Positions 1-7,105 of a DNA stretch of 17,801 nucleotides are shown here, in pieces (within the stretch, counting starts at the first letter, position 1; each line of letters begins with the position of its first letter). The notes under the pieces were generated by a model that saw only the letters and a list, made by a program, of their open reading frames with translations, did no database searches and was not told the DNA's origin. This DNA is from an uncultured Planctomycetaceae bacterium (GTDB lineage Bacteria; Planctomycetota; Planctomycetia; Planctomycetales; Planctomycetaceae), in NCBI GenBank assembly GCA_903921605.1, contig CAIXQV010000396.1, positions 1 to 17,801 on the forward strand. The letters are read 5' to 3'. The translations under genes were made by a program, and so were the position numbers.

Positions 1-119
1 ACGCGACAGTGCTGCATCTGCTGGGAATCGACCACGAGCGGCTGACCTATTACCACAACGGTATCCAGCGACGTCTGACGAATGTCCACGGCGAAGTGCT
101 GCACGACATTCTGGTTTAG
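1..119 (+). CDS. DUF1501 family protein, C-terminal 38 residues (partial)
   Basis: Only the 3' end of this gene is in the window, read in the frame starting at position 3 and ending at TAG 117-119. The translated tail contains [16 protein letters not shown], then [14 protein letters not shown] and the stop. This is the characteristic end of DUF1501 proteins, which are large exported proteins very abundant in Planctomycetota and often paired with DUF1553/DUF1549 cytochrome-like proteins. The molecular role of DUF1501 is not established. Some members resemble the sulfatase/alkaline phosphatase fold. The gene runs towards the convergent MBL-fold hydrolase, with about 195 bases between the two stops. 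Identification rests on the tail motif alone, because the catalytic or binding part lies outside the window. Confidence 0.85.
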   Translation, partial: ATVLHLLGIDHERLTYYHNGIQRRLTNVHGEVLHDILV

Positions 120-198
120 CATTTGGCGAGCGGCAGAGCGTGAGCTCTCCGAGTCATAATCCGTCGCTGTCGCTGATATGGCCGGATTGAGAAGTTTG

Positions 199-225
199 AC
201 CACAGAGGTCACAGGGAGCACGGAG
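199..225 (+). repeat. Three degenerate 9-base units of CACAGAG type
   Basis: The sequence reads ACCACAGAG, GTCACAGGG, AGCACGGAG: three adjacent 9-base units sharing CAC at positions 3-5 and a G at position 9. It sits in the gap between the convergent DUF1501 and MBL-fold genes. From memory, similar CACAGAG-type intergenic repeats occur in planctomycete and other genomes. Function is unknown. The copies are too short and diverged for a firm repeat call. Confidence 0.4.
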
Positions 226-314
226 TTGAATCGCAGAGTTTGTTAGTGTTTGGGCGCACGGGGTTCAGTTTGTGCATCGAGAATGCTGACAGAGTTCTGA
301 GAGCGTGATTGCTG

Positions 315-1055
315 TCAGAATTCAATCTCCATCAGGTCTTCGGCGAGATGCGTGTTGGGGAAGATCTCGCGGATGGCCGATAGGCCGACGGGATCATCGT
401 CCGGTCGTTGTGGATCAACGTGAATCAAGAACAGTTCGCGGACGTTGGCCTGTTTGGCCAGCAAAGCGACTGGCGTTGCACAGCTGTGGCCGGTTTTTTG
501 AGCCCAGTCGTGCAGTTCATCCGGGAAGTAGCATTCATGAATCAGCAGGTCAACACCTCTGATGAATTCGCAGTAATCTCCAGGAGCCGTTGTGTCGGTA
601 ATGTAAGCCATGGATCGATCATGCCAGTCGATGCGAAATCCAACTGAGCCTCCCGGATGAGCGAGCGGTGTCCAAAGCAAATGTCCGCCTTCCGGAACAG
701 GGATCTCCAAAACCGTATCCAGTTCCACCCACTCGAAATCCGGCAGCACAGGAAACATCTCATTCGCCAGCAAGTGAGTCTTCACAGCCTCAATTGTGTT
801 GCGAAGTCCAAACACACGAACTCGTGAGATTTCAGCTCGCAGCATGGGCACCAGAATGAATGTCAGTCCGCAGACGTGATCGAGGTGAGCATGAGTCAGG
901 AACACATCAAGAGTGGAGGTTTTCAGGCGTGCAGGCAGACGAAAAAAACCAGTTCCCGCATCCAATGCAATACCCAGCTCCGGCAGCAGTATGCTGGCGG
1001 TCTGTCGTCGCTCGTTGGGGTGGTAGCCACCGGTTCCCAGAAAAATCAGACGCAT
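315..1055 (-). CDS. Metallo-beta-lactamase-fold hydrolase, RNase Z-like
   Basis: A 246-residue soluble protein with no signal peptide. It opens with the beta-strand and turn MRLIFLGTGG, as in RNase Z-type MBL proteins, then carries the metal motif HAHLDH (residues 55-60). Further likely metal or structural positions are H133 in AHPGGSVGF, D154 in YITDT and H212 in LFLIHVDP; LIHECYF lies around 171-177. These fit a di-metal phosphodiesterase or hydrolase acting on RNA, cyclic nucleotides or similar esters; the substrate cannot be told. The frame stays open 77 codons further upstream to 1286, but that part has no domain character and the fold begins exactly at the ATG at 1055, so the shorter form is chosen. 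No clear Shine-Dalgarno precedes it. Convergent with DUF1501, divergent from the small gene at 1407. Confidence 0.85.
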   Translation of the reverse strand: MRLIFLGTGGYHPNERRQTASILLPELGIALDAGTGFFRLPARLKTSTLDVFLTHAHLDHVCGLTFILVPMLRAEISRVRVFGLRNTIEAVKTHLLANEMFPVLPDFEWVELDTVLEIPVPEGGHLLWTPLAHPGGSVGFRIDWHDRSMAYITDTTAPGDYCEFIRGVDLLIHECYFPDELHDWAQKTGHSCATPVALLAKQANVRELFLIHVDPQRPDDDPVGLSAIREIFPNTHLAEDLMEIEF

Positions 1056-1406
1056 GATGTGGACAGTTTGAAACAAAACCGAAAACGATGGGCCGAAGCC
1101 AGCTCTTGCCGAACCCTGAAGTCCCCGGAGCCCCGCTGGAAATACAGTGTTGCAGATTCCGCGGCTTCTCCACAGGTTGACAACCGGCAACTCCTCGGAA
1201 AACACGGACTTTCTGCTGGGTAACTCCCGGTAGATGCCGTTCAGCAACAAATCATACTTTCTCAGACCTGCGACACGTTCGCACAAGGTTTGAGAGATTA
1301 CAGGTCCGGCTCAACAAAGATCGCGAGACTTGTCGAACAGACCGTGTAGTATTCATGGCAACCCGAGACTAATTTTTTACAGAACTGAACGAACAAAGGT
1401 GCTGCG
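1056..1406. other. Divergent intergenic region
   Basis: About 350 bases separate the MBL-fold gene (minus) from the small secreted-protein gene (plus). It should hold promoters for both. I could not find a convincing -35/-10 pair: TTGACA occurs near 1178 without a matching -10, and TAGTAT at 1347-1352 has no properly spaced -35. Nothing else is recognised in it. Confidence 0.4.
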
Positions 1407-1619
1407 ATGACTGCTCGAAACGTACGACGAATTCTGGGCGTTGCACTGATGGTAACACTGTGTGCCGGATCCGCCATGACTTTGGATCTGTCGGTGCTTT
1501 CCGATGCGACGAACACGGTGGCCGCTCGATATCATCTGCGGACTCGAACTTCAAACTTCTACCAGCGTGCGTCAAGCCAGCGATCGACTGGTGTATCGCG
1601 GGGGATCTTTCGCCGATAA
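1407..1619 (+). CDS. Small predicted secreted protein, 70 aa
   Basis: A short frame with the build of a small exported protein. The basic N-terminus TARNVRR is followed by a hydrophobic core ILGVALMVTLCAGSAM (about residues 9-24), then a Ser/Thr/Arg-rich, positively charged remainder ending in GIFRR. An AAAGGTG stretch lies 6-7 bases before the ATG, and an intrinsic terminator follows within 45 bases, which supports a separate transcription unit. No family is recognised and no enzymatic motif is visible. It could be a signal-peptide-bearing peptide or a single-pass membrane peptide. The main doubt is its short length. Confidence 0.55.
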   Translation: MTARNVRRILGVALMVTLCAGSAMTLDLSVLSDATNTVAARYHLRTRTSNFYQRASSQRSTGVSRGIFRR

Positions 1620-1662
1620 TCTCCAGTCGCTTGCGTCTGAGTGAAATCCTGTTGAAACTTTC

Positions 1663-1696
1663 AGGGCCGTGGCATTTTGTCACGGCCCTGTTTCGT
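1663..1696 (+). terminator. Intrinsic terminator after the small secreted-protein gene
   Basis: The perfect 9-bp arms AGGGCCGTG (1663-1671) and CACGGCCCT (1681-1689) enclose a 9-base loop and are followed by a T-rich run GTTTCGTT. It separates the small gene from the esterase. Because it lies upstream of the chosen ATG at 1723, it also argues against an esterase start at 1669, which falls inside this hairpin. Confidence 0.75.
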
Positions 1697-1722
1697 TGAA
1701 CCGGACGATCGTGGAGACGCTG

Positions 1723-3735
1723 ATGCGACGCTGTTCATTCCCTGTCATGGCCCTGCTGATTTCTCTCATAACCTTTTCGGTGAGTGCATCGGCCAGAGCT
1801 CAGGATTGGTCACTTCGCGAGAATCCCGAACTTGCGGCCTACTTCGAATCAGAAGTCAGCAAACTCGAACAAGCGAATGAACTGTCCCAGTTCCAGTCGG
1901 CGGCAGAATGGAATGAAGCAAAGCCGAAGTTGCGAGAACAACTGTTCGATATGCTTGGGCTGAATCCGCTGCCGGCGAAGACGCCGCTGCAGCCTGTGGT
2001 GGAAGGAACGACGGAAGAGGCGGAATTCGTTGTCGAACGAGTTCACTTTCAGTCTATGCCAGGGCTCTACGTCACAGGTAATTTCTACCGCCCAAAGAAC
2101 GCTGATAAACCACTGCCCACCATTCTGTATGTGTGCGGTCACGGGCAGGTCAAAAAGGATGGCGTCAGCTACGGCAATAAGACTCATTATCACTATCACG
2201 GAAGCTGGTTCGCCCGCAACGGTTACAACTGCCTGATCATTGATACTCTGCAATTGGGCGAGATTGAGGGGATTCATCATGGCACCTACAAGATGAATCG
2301 CTGGTGGTGGAACTCTCGCGGCTACACGCCGGCGGGAGTCGAAGCATGGAACTGTATTCGGTCGCTGGATTATCTTGAGACTCGTCCGGAAGTGGATGCG
2401 ACCAGAATTGGCGTCACAGGTCGGTCCGGTGGCGGTGCCTACAGCTGGTGGATCTCCGCACTTGATGAACGCATTCGCTGTGCTGTTCCTGTCGCTGGAA
2501 CTACGTCGCTGCGCGATCATGTGGTGAACGGCTGCGTCGAAGGTCATTGCGACTGCATGTTCATGGTTAACACATACCGGTGGGATTATGCCAAAGTCGC
2601 CGCCCTCGTTGCTCCTCGACCGCTGTTGATTTCCAACACCGACAAAGACACGATTTTTCCGCTGGAAGGAGTTGTCGACATTCATCGTCAGGTACGGCAC
2701 ATCTACCGGTTGCTGGATGCTGATAAGAATCTGGGCCTGCAAATCACCGAAGGTCCGCACTCCGATACTCAGGAGCTGCATATCCATGCGTTTCGCTGGT
2801 TTAATCGCTTCCTCAAAGACGACATGTCCATGATTGATAAAACGGCGGTCAGATATTTTCAGCCCGAGCAGTTGAAAGTGCTGGGACAGACTCCTGCCGA
2901 TGAAATCAATACTCGAGTTGATGAGTTGTTTGTTCCCGCTGCCACACCGCTATCGGTCGGCGAAGTGCTGAAGACTCAGGAGACGCTTTTAAATGAATTT
3001 GGGACTCAGCTACTGGATCGCAGCTTTCGAGCGTGGCCGCAGATGGATAGCTCCGCGATCTCGAATACGGTTCACGTTGAGCAAATCTCTGAAGGAGATA
3101 AGCAGGATGTGCACCGACTCAGCTTCGACAGTGAACCGCACGTTTCTCTGTCCGTCGACATCAGCGTCCCTCATGGCCAATCGCTGAAGGAGATTACGTC
3201 GCTGGAACTTGTGGTCGAACTGAACTCTGATCCGGAGAAGGACAGTGCGGATGTGGATCTGCCTCCTGTTCAGGCGCAGGCTGTGACAGCTCCGCGAGGT
3301 GCAGGCCGCGGGGCGTGGGCCGGAAATGAGGCGAAACAAATCCAGATTCGTCGCCGATTTCAGCTTTTGGGGATGACGCTTGACGGAATGCGAGTCTGGG
3401 ATATCCGACGAGCTATCCAGATTGTGCGTCAGGAATGCCCCAAGTTGCAAGAATTGAGGCTGCGTGCTCGGTCCGGGGCTGAGTCGATCGTGCTTCTGGC
3501 ATCGCTGTTTGAACCGCCAGTCGAAATCGTTATTGCCCCGATGATCAATGGCGGAGTCGATCAGCAGCCCTCCATCCTGAACCTGACTCGTTCAATGCCG
3601 ATTGAGATGCTGCCGGTGCTGGTGGCGTCCAGATCGCGGTTGTTCACTGCAACGATAAAAGCTGATGCACAGTTCGCAGCAGAAGCCACATCCAGCAAAG
3701 ACTGGAAAGGTAAGTCCATCGTCTTTGGTGACTGA
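1723..3735 (+). CDS. Exported acetyl-xylan-esterase-like alpha/beta hydrolase with a second hydrolase-like module
   Basis: A 670-residue exported protein. The start is set by GGAG at 1713-1716, 6 bases before the ATG, and by the signal peptide that follows (hydrophobic FPVMALLISLITFSVSASA, cleavage near ARA-Q). The first module (about 90-370) is an alpha/beta hydrolase of the acetyl xylan esterase / dienelactone hydrolase kind. The nucleophile S235 sits in GVTGRSGGGAYS, the likely acid is D307 or D309 in SNTDKDTIF, and H346 in EGPHSD is the likely base. LYVCGHG near 136-142 probably helps form the oxyanion site. The C-terminal part (about 544-640) repeats hydrolase-type strands and helices (LLGMTLDGMRVWDIRRAIQ) but has RARSGAES where a nucleophile elbow would be, so it looks inactive. 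It likely removes acetyl or other ester groups from polysaccharide in the periplasm; the substrate is inferred. Confidence 0.8.
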   Translation: MRRCSFPVMALLISLITFSVSASARAQDWSLRENPELAAYFESEVSKLEQANELSQFQSAAEWNEAKPKLREQLFDMLGLNPLPAKTPLQPVVEGTTEEAEFVVERVHFQSMPGLYVTGNFYRPKNADKPLPTILYVCGHGQVKKDGVSYGNKTHYHYHGSWFARNGYNCLIIDTLQLGEIEGIHHGTYKMNRWWWNSRGYTPAGVEAWNCIRSLDYLETRPEVDATRIGVTGRSGGGAYSWWISALDERIRCAVPVAGTTSLRDHVVNGCVEGHCDCMFMVNTYRWDYAKVAALVAPRPLLISNTDKDTIFPLEGVVDIHRQVRHIYRLLDADKNLGLQITEGPHSDTQELHIHAFRWFNRFLKDDMSMIDKTAVRYFQPEQLKVLGQTPADEINTRVDELFVPAATPLSVGEVLKTQETLLNEFGTQLLDRSFRAWPQMDSSAISNTVHVEQISEGDKQDVHRLSFDSEPHVSLSVDISVPHGQSLKEITSLELVVELNSDPEKDSADVDLPPVQAQAVTAPRGAGRGAWAGNEAKQIQIRRRFQLLGMTLDGMRVWDIRRAIQIVRQECPKLQELRLRARSGAESIVLLASLFEPPVEIVIAPMINGGVDQQPSILNLTRSMPIEMLPVLVASRSRLFTATIKADAQFAAEATSSKDWKGKSIVFGD

Positions 3736-3931
3736 AGCCTTTTGATCATTCCGTCACAATCCGGTGGATCGTCATCTCCCGTACAACCAGACACCGTTGT
3801 CGGTGACGCTGTCGGTAAATCTTCTGGCTCTCTCCGCAGGGCCGATCCCATGACCAAGACTAGATCTGTATCCGGGAAGATCCGCTTTCCAGGTTCGTCC
3901 TTCTCCGGACTTTTCTTACAGGCGTCTTGTC

Positions 3932-4090
3932 ATGTTTCTCAGCATAGTTTCTGGTTTGCAGCGGTGGGCGATGCAGATTCAGAAGATCCTGATTCACAAG
4001 ATGGATCATCTGTCTCCGCAGGACTACTGCATCATGCTGGTCTTTGCGATCGCTATTGGTTACTGCCTGTTGAAGGGGCAGAACGTCTGA
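3932..4090 (+). CDS. Small membrane protein, 52 aa
   Basis: A short frame in the gap between the esterase and the convergent helical-repeat gene. An amphipathic N-terminal part with RWAMQIQKILIHKMDHL is followed by SPQDYCIMLVFAIAIGYCLLKGQN, a single membrane span at about 33-47 ending in a positively charged stop-transfer. The codons look genuine: 38 of 52 end in G or C. A weak AGGCG lies about 9 bases before the ATG. The pattern of a charged amphipathic helix, then DY, one span and a short basic tail fits a small inner-membrane protein. A similar layout is known to me among short planctomycete proteins, but I cannot name a family. Its independent promoter is not obvious. Confidence 0.5.
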   Translation: MFLSIVSGLQRWAMQIQKILIHKMDHLSPQDYCIMLVFAIAIGYCLLKGQNV

Positions 4091-4159
4091 GACCAGTCGT
4101 CTAACCGTAAGACTGCCTCGACGAAGCCTCACGTCTACTTTGAACGAAGAGATCTGCCA

Positions 4160-4227
4160 GTAGCCGGATTCGTGAGAATTCGGTTGCCCTGTACTGAGGC
4201 TCACCGAATTCTCACGAATCCGGCTAC
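4160..4227. repeat. 25-bp perfect inverted repeat (hairpin)
   Basis: The left arm 4160-4184 (beginning GTAGCCGGATTCGTGAGAAT) and right arm 4203-4227 (ending CTCACGAATCCGGCTAC) are perfect reverse complements, with an 18-base loop that contains a further GCC/GGC pair. It lies between convergent genes (52-aa gene ending 4090, helical-repeat gene ending 4265), where a two-way transcription stop would make sense. Neither side has a T-run, so it is more like a dispersed palindromic element than a standard terminator. A weak extra hairpin TTCGC/GCGAA at 4243-4257 sits just after the stop of the minus-strand gene. Confidence 0.8.
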
Positions 4228-4264
4228 AAAGAAACCTCTCCTTTCGCCCCGCGCGAAGTGTGGC

Positions 4265-6277
4265 TTACTCAGCGAGTGCTTTGATCAGGGCACGATCCTC
4301 GGCAGTCAGCGCGGCCGGAGGAATGTTCGTCTGAGCCATTTTGCTGAGCAGTGATTCGGTGCCGGCTGGTTCCGGGATAAACCAGACACCGTCATAAATC
4401 TCAGCGAGAGCTGCGACACGATCCTGGAACCTTGGTTGTCCGATAATCACGACTGGTGTGTTGCGAGTTCTCACATCGGCCCGAAGATTGGCCACAGTTG
4501 TGGCCATCGGCCAGATAGGCGACTCAGCCTGCAGCACAAATAGTTCGCAGTTCAACTGTGATGCTGCCAGTTGAAATCCATCAGGACCAGTTTCTGCAAT
4601 ATCGGCTGAGAATCCCGCATCCTGAAAGACGGCCTGCAACGTACGCAATTGACTGTCATCGGGACTCACGATCACTATCTCAGACTTCAAGCTTCCGTTT
4701 TTTGCTGCCAAAAATGTACGGGAAACCGTTGCACTGCTGCACTGCCCTGAGAAACGTGTGCGAGCAATTCTGGCGGCCAGAGTTCGAACCCTTGCATCGG
4801 GACTCTTTAACGCCTCGCTCAGGACTCGTGGAGCCCGGGAGTTGAAGGCAGATTCTGCTGAGTTCTTGGGGAAGGCTCTCAGGAAGCTGGCCGCGGCGTC
4901 AAAACACTGGAGATCCTGGGCAACTTCCAGAGCGCTCAGAAGATCATCGTTCGTCACTTCCGGAGGAGCCTCGCCACCGGACTCCGGAGTCGGTTCTGCT
5001 GCAGAGGCGGTCACAACCATCATCAGGAGACGGGCTTTGGCGTTATTGGGGTCAAGCATCAACGCATCGGTGAGATGATTCCTGGCGAGTTCATCGGTTC
5101 TCGTGATTGCTGATGACTGGAGGCTTTTCAGCAGAGACTGTCTTTCTGCAATACCAGTCTCCAATTGTTCGGTGGCCGCTTTAACTCGGGCCTTTGCGTC
5201 TGTCAGTGCCGTGGCGTAATTTGTCGAGTTGTCTGCTTCGATCTCACCGATCTCAAGAGATCTCAGATAGGATTGAGCCGCATTTGATTCTTTCTGGAAC
5301 GCGATGATTCTGATGTCCTGCTCCAGCAACGGTAGCACAGATGGCGCCGATTCGGCAGCCGTGGTTGCGAGTGAAGCAGAGTCCAGCGACGCAAATCGTT
5401 TGTGACCTGTGCTGATCAGTGATTCCGCGGTCCTCAGCAAATGCTCGACAGCCTGCGTTGAAGATTCGATTGAGCTTTCAGGGGCACGCAGATCCTTGAT
5501 AGCATCCCGAGCGGCCTCAGAGACATTTGAATCCAGTCCTGAATCGAACTGCCATCGCAACAGGTGGATTGCCAAATTCGAGTCACCACTCTGACCGATG
5601 AATCCCAGGAGTTTCGTTTTCGTCGTGGAATCGGCGGCAGGGAGTTCCTTTAAGTATGCGTACTTGAGAGAAGCAGCCTGTGTACTCAAAAGCTTGTTCG
5701 CAAGCTGTCCGGCCTCGGTGCTTTCGTCGGCATTCAGCAGTACGGGAACAGCGGCATCGCCAGCTGTGAGCAGTTCGGTGGCCGCACTCTCCCCGACTGA
5801 GCCTGGCACCGAAAGATTCTTGACAAACTCAGTCAGCTCCTCTGCAGATCGTATCTTAGCCTTGCTGGCCGCATTGATCGATTTCAGGAGTTGCTCGGCT
5901 TCCGGTTGCAGTCGGCTATCCTGACGCAATTCGAGGAACACGTCGATTCCTGCCTTGCGTCGGAGTTCAGTAAGCTCGGTGTCTCCCAACTGTAGTTCCA
6001 GAATGCGTCTCAGAAATGCACGCGAGTCACCAACTCGATCGAAGCGCAGAGTTGTCCGTGCTGCTCGAAGAAGCTCTTCCGGGGTTGAGGGTGGAAACTG
6101 ATAGAGGTCCGGAGCAATTGCAATCGAAGCCGCCGAGGCCGTGGCTGATTCAGAGTTCGTGTCCGTCGGTGTGTCAGCCTCCTGAGCGAGGATTCCCGAA
6201 CCACAGGAAAGGATCAGCGCGAATCCAGCAAGTCGGCTCTTTTTGAGCGATACAACGAATCGTTCAGGAACAAGCAT
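4265..6277 (-). CDS. Exported helical-repeat protein with C-terminal receiver-like domain
   Basis: A 670-residue protein of no recognised single family. The ATG at 6277 is chosen because GGAA lies 7 bases upstream; an in-frame GTG at 6304 would add 9 residues and has no Shine-Dalgarno. A signal peptide follows (SLKKSRLAGFALILSCGSGILAQ). A Thr/Ser/Ala-rich linker (about 33-55) leads into a long alpha-helical part (about 60-510) that resembles HEAT/TPR-type repeats, with segments such as AATELLTAGDAAVPVLLNADES and ARNHLTDALMLDPNNAKARLL. The last part (about 532-648) reads like a response-regulator receiver: EIVIVSPDD at strand 1, alternating strands and helices, VVIIGQP and WFIPEPAG. The phosphoacceptor Asp is absent (FVLQAE) and the conserved Lys is replaced (IPEP). 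It is probably a binding or scaffold protein in the periplasm. No operon partner is seen. Confidence 0.7.
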   Translation of the reverse strand: MLVPERFVVSLKKSRLAGFALILSCGSGILAQEADTPTDTNSESATASAASIAIAPDLYQFPPSTPEELLRAARTTLRFDRVGDSRAFLRRILELQLGDTELTELRRKAGIDVFLELRQDSRLQPEAEQLLKSINAASKAKIRSAEELTEFVKNLSVPGSVGESAATELLTAGDAAVPVLLNADESTEAGQLANKLLSTQAASLKYAYLKELPAADSTTKTKLLGFIGQSGDSNLAIHLLRWQFDSGLDSNVSEAARDAIKDLRAPESSIESSTQAVEHLLRTAESLISTGHKRFASLDSASLATTAAESAPSVLPLLEQDIRIIAFQKESNAAQSYLRSLEIGEIEADNSTNYATALTDAKARVKAATEQLETGIAERQSLLKSLQSSAITRTDELARNHLTDALMLDPNNAKARLLMMVVTASAAEPTPESGGEAPPEVTNDDLLSALEVAQDLQCFDAAASFLRAFPKNSAESAFNSRAPRVLSEALKSPDARVRTLAARIARTRFSGQCSSATVSRTFLAAKNGSLKSEIVIVSPDDSQLRTLQAVFQDAGFSADIAETGPDGFQLAASQLNCELFVLQAESPIWPMATTVANLRADVRTRNTPVVIIGQPRFQDRVAALAEIYDGVWFIPEPAGTESLLSKMAQTNIPPAALTAEDRALIKALAE

Positions 6278-6848
6278 CGAAGAATTCCAATCTTTCCAAC
6301 TCACCCAGGGCTTCAGGCGACTAACTGTCCGGCTAACGGAGGCAGACTGCCTTCATCCATGGTGGCTTTGACGGCTATTTGAATCCAGAACGGAAATCGT
6401 ATTTTCACGGGCTGAAGTCACCAATTCCCCTACTTCCTGCGGTCTCTCCGCTAAATCGGCCGGCTCGTTCAGCAAAGTTCATCTGCGGTGAGAACTGAAG
6501 ATTGAAAGCCTGAACAATCTGCGCTGCTACCTCTGTAAACCGCAAAATGCGCGGTCCAGAGTCCGAAATTGGAATGCAGGCAGAATGCCACGCAGATAGG
6601 CAGCGGATTCATATCGGGGACTAGAATAGTGGAATGTGATCGACAAAAACCGGCAGAATGAGGGGAGCATCCAAGCCCGGATAATCGCTGTTCATTACCA
6701 GTGCCTTCGAACTGAACACGTATGCGTGAAATGAAAGCACAAAGCCGTTTGGACACTATTTTTTGTTCAATTCTCACACTGATTGAAAACACACAAGTGA
6801 TTGATGGCATTCATTTTAGGTTTGAACGCAAGCACATTGTTGAACGCT
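6278..6848. other. Long intergenic region upstream of the amt promoter
   Basis: About 570 bases without a convincing gene. It must contain the promoter of the minus-strand helical-repeat gene and any activator sites for the amt promoter. A compound hairpin is visible at 6531-6561: CTCTG pairs with CAGAG outside, ACCGC with GCGGT inside. An inverted repeat TTCAAT-N10-ATTGAA lies at 6766-6787, roughly 90-110 bases before the predicted sigma-54 start point, where enhancer-binding proteins usually bind. Open frames here have no protein character. Confidence 0.4.
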
Positions 6849-6865
6849 CGGGCACGTTGTTTGCA
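6849..6865 (+). promoter_or_regulatory. Sigma-54 (RpoN) promoter of amt
   Basis: CGGGCACGTTGTTTGCA fits the -24/-12 consensus YTGGCACG-N4-TTGCW at every defined position except one (G for T next to the GG). GG at 6851-6852 and GC at 6863-6864 are separated by exactly 10 bases, the spacing RpoN requires. With C6864 as -12, transcription would begin near 6876, leaving a leader of about 230 bases. Ammonium transporter genes are classic RpoN/NtrC targets, so the context supports the call. Confidence 0.7.
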
Positions 6866-6875
6866 TTTCTAGGCA

Positions 6876-7105
6876 CCAGTTCATTTCGTTGGCATGGATG
6901 GTTGCTGAAGAAGGCTGGCAGGAGTGCCTCTGGGGTTTGTTCTGGTTTCGGCCGGGATTTGGAACATCGCCATGATCAGCTTTCGACAGCGATAAGGGTG
7001 CAATGCCCAATGTTTGGCCACCCATCACAACGAGTGCCGTCCCTGAGCAGGGACATGACTACGAATTCAAGAAGACAGCAAGTAAATAAGCGAGGAGAAA
7101 AGGCG
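6876..7105 (+). promoter_or_regulatory. Long 5' leader of amt with a 16-base palindrome
   Basis: This is the predicted untranslated leader from the sigma-54 start to the ATG. It contains the perfect 16-base palindrome GTCCCTGAGCAGGGAC at 7039-7054, ending 51 bases before the start codon, and a strong ribosome site GAGGAG at 7092-7097, 8 bases before the ATG. The palindrome could be a protein-binding site or an RNA hairpin. No known riboswitch class is recognised. The length is inferred from the promoter call. Confidence 0.4.

Noticed and set aside
1056..1286. 77-residue N-terminal extension of the MBL-fold protein
   Set aside because: It has no domain character, and the fold begins precisely at the internal ATG at 1055 (MRLIFLGTGG). 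The extension probably covers the gene's own promoter region.
1669..1722. Upstream ATG of the esterase frame
   Set aside because: It lies inside the terminator hairpin of the preceding gene, and the next ATG has GGAG and a signal peptide.
1849..2787. 312-residue minus-strand frame
   Set aside because: It is a shadow of the esterase gene and has no recognisable motif.
3742..4204. 120-residue plus-strand and 114-residue minus-strand frames in the gap after the esterase
   Set aside because: Both lack protein-like composition and a ribosome site. They overlap the better-supported 52-residue frame, and the minus-strand one also runs into the inverted repeat.
6469..6810. 113-residue minus-strand frame upstream of amt
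   Set aside because: Cys/Ser/His-rich composition with no motif, and it overlaps the likely regulatory region of amt.
6889..6907. Second sigma-54-like site TTGGCATGGATGGTTGCT
   Set aside because: GG and GC are 11 bases apart rather than 10, which RpoN does not tolerate well, and a better site lies 40 bases upstream.
6722..7105. 128-residue N-terminal extension of the first Amt
   Set aside because: It spans the sigma-54 promoter and leader. GAGGAG plus a signal peptide define the start at 7106.
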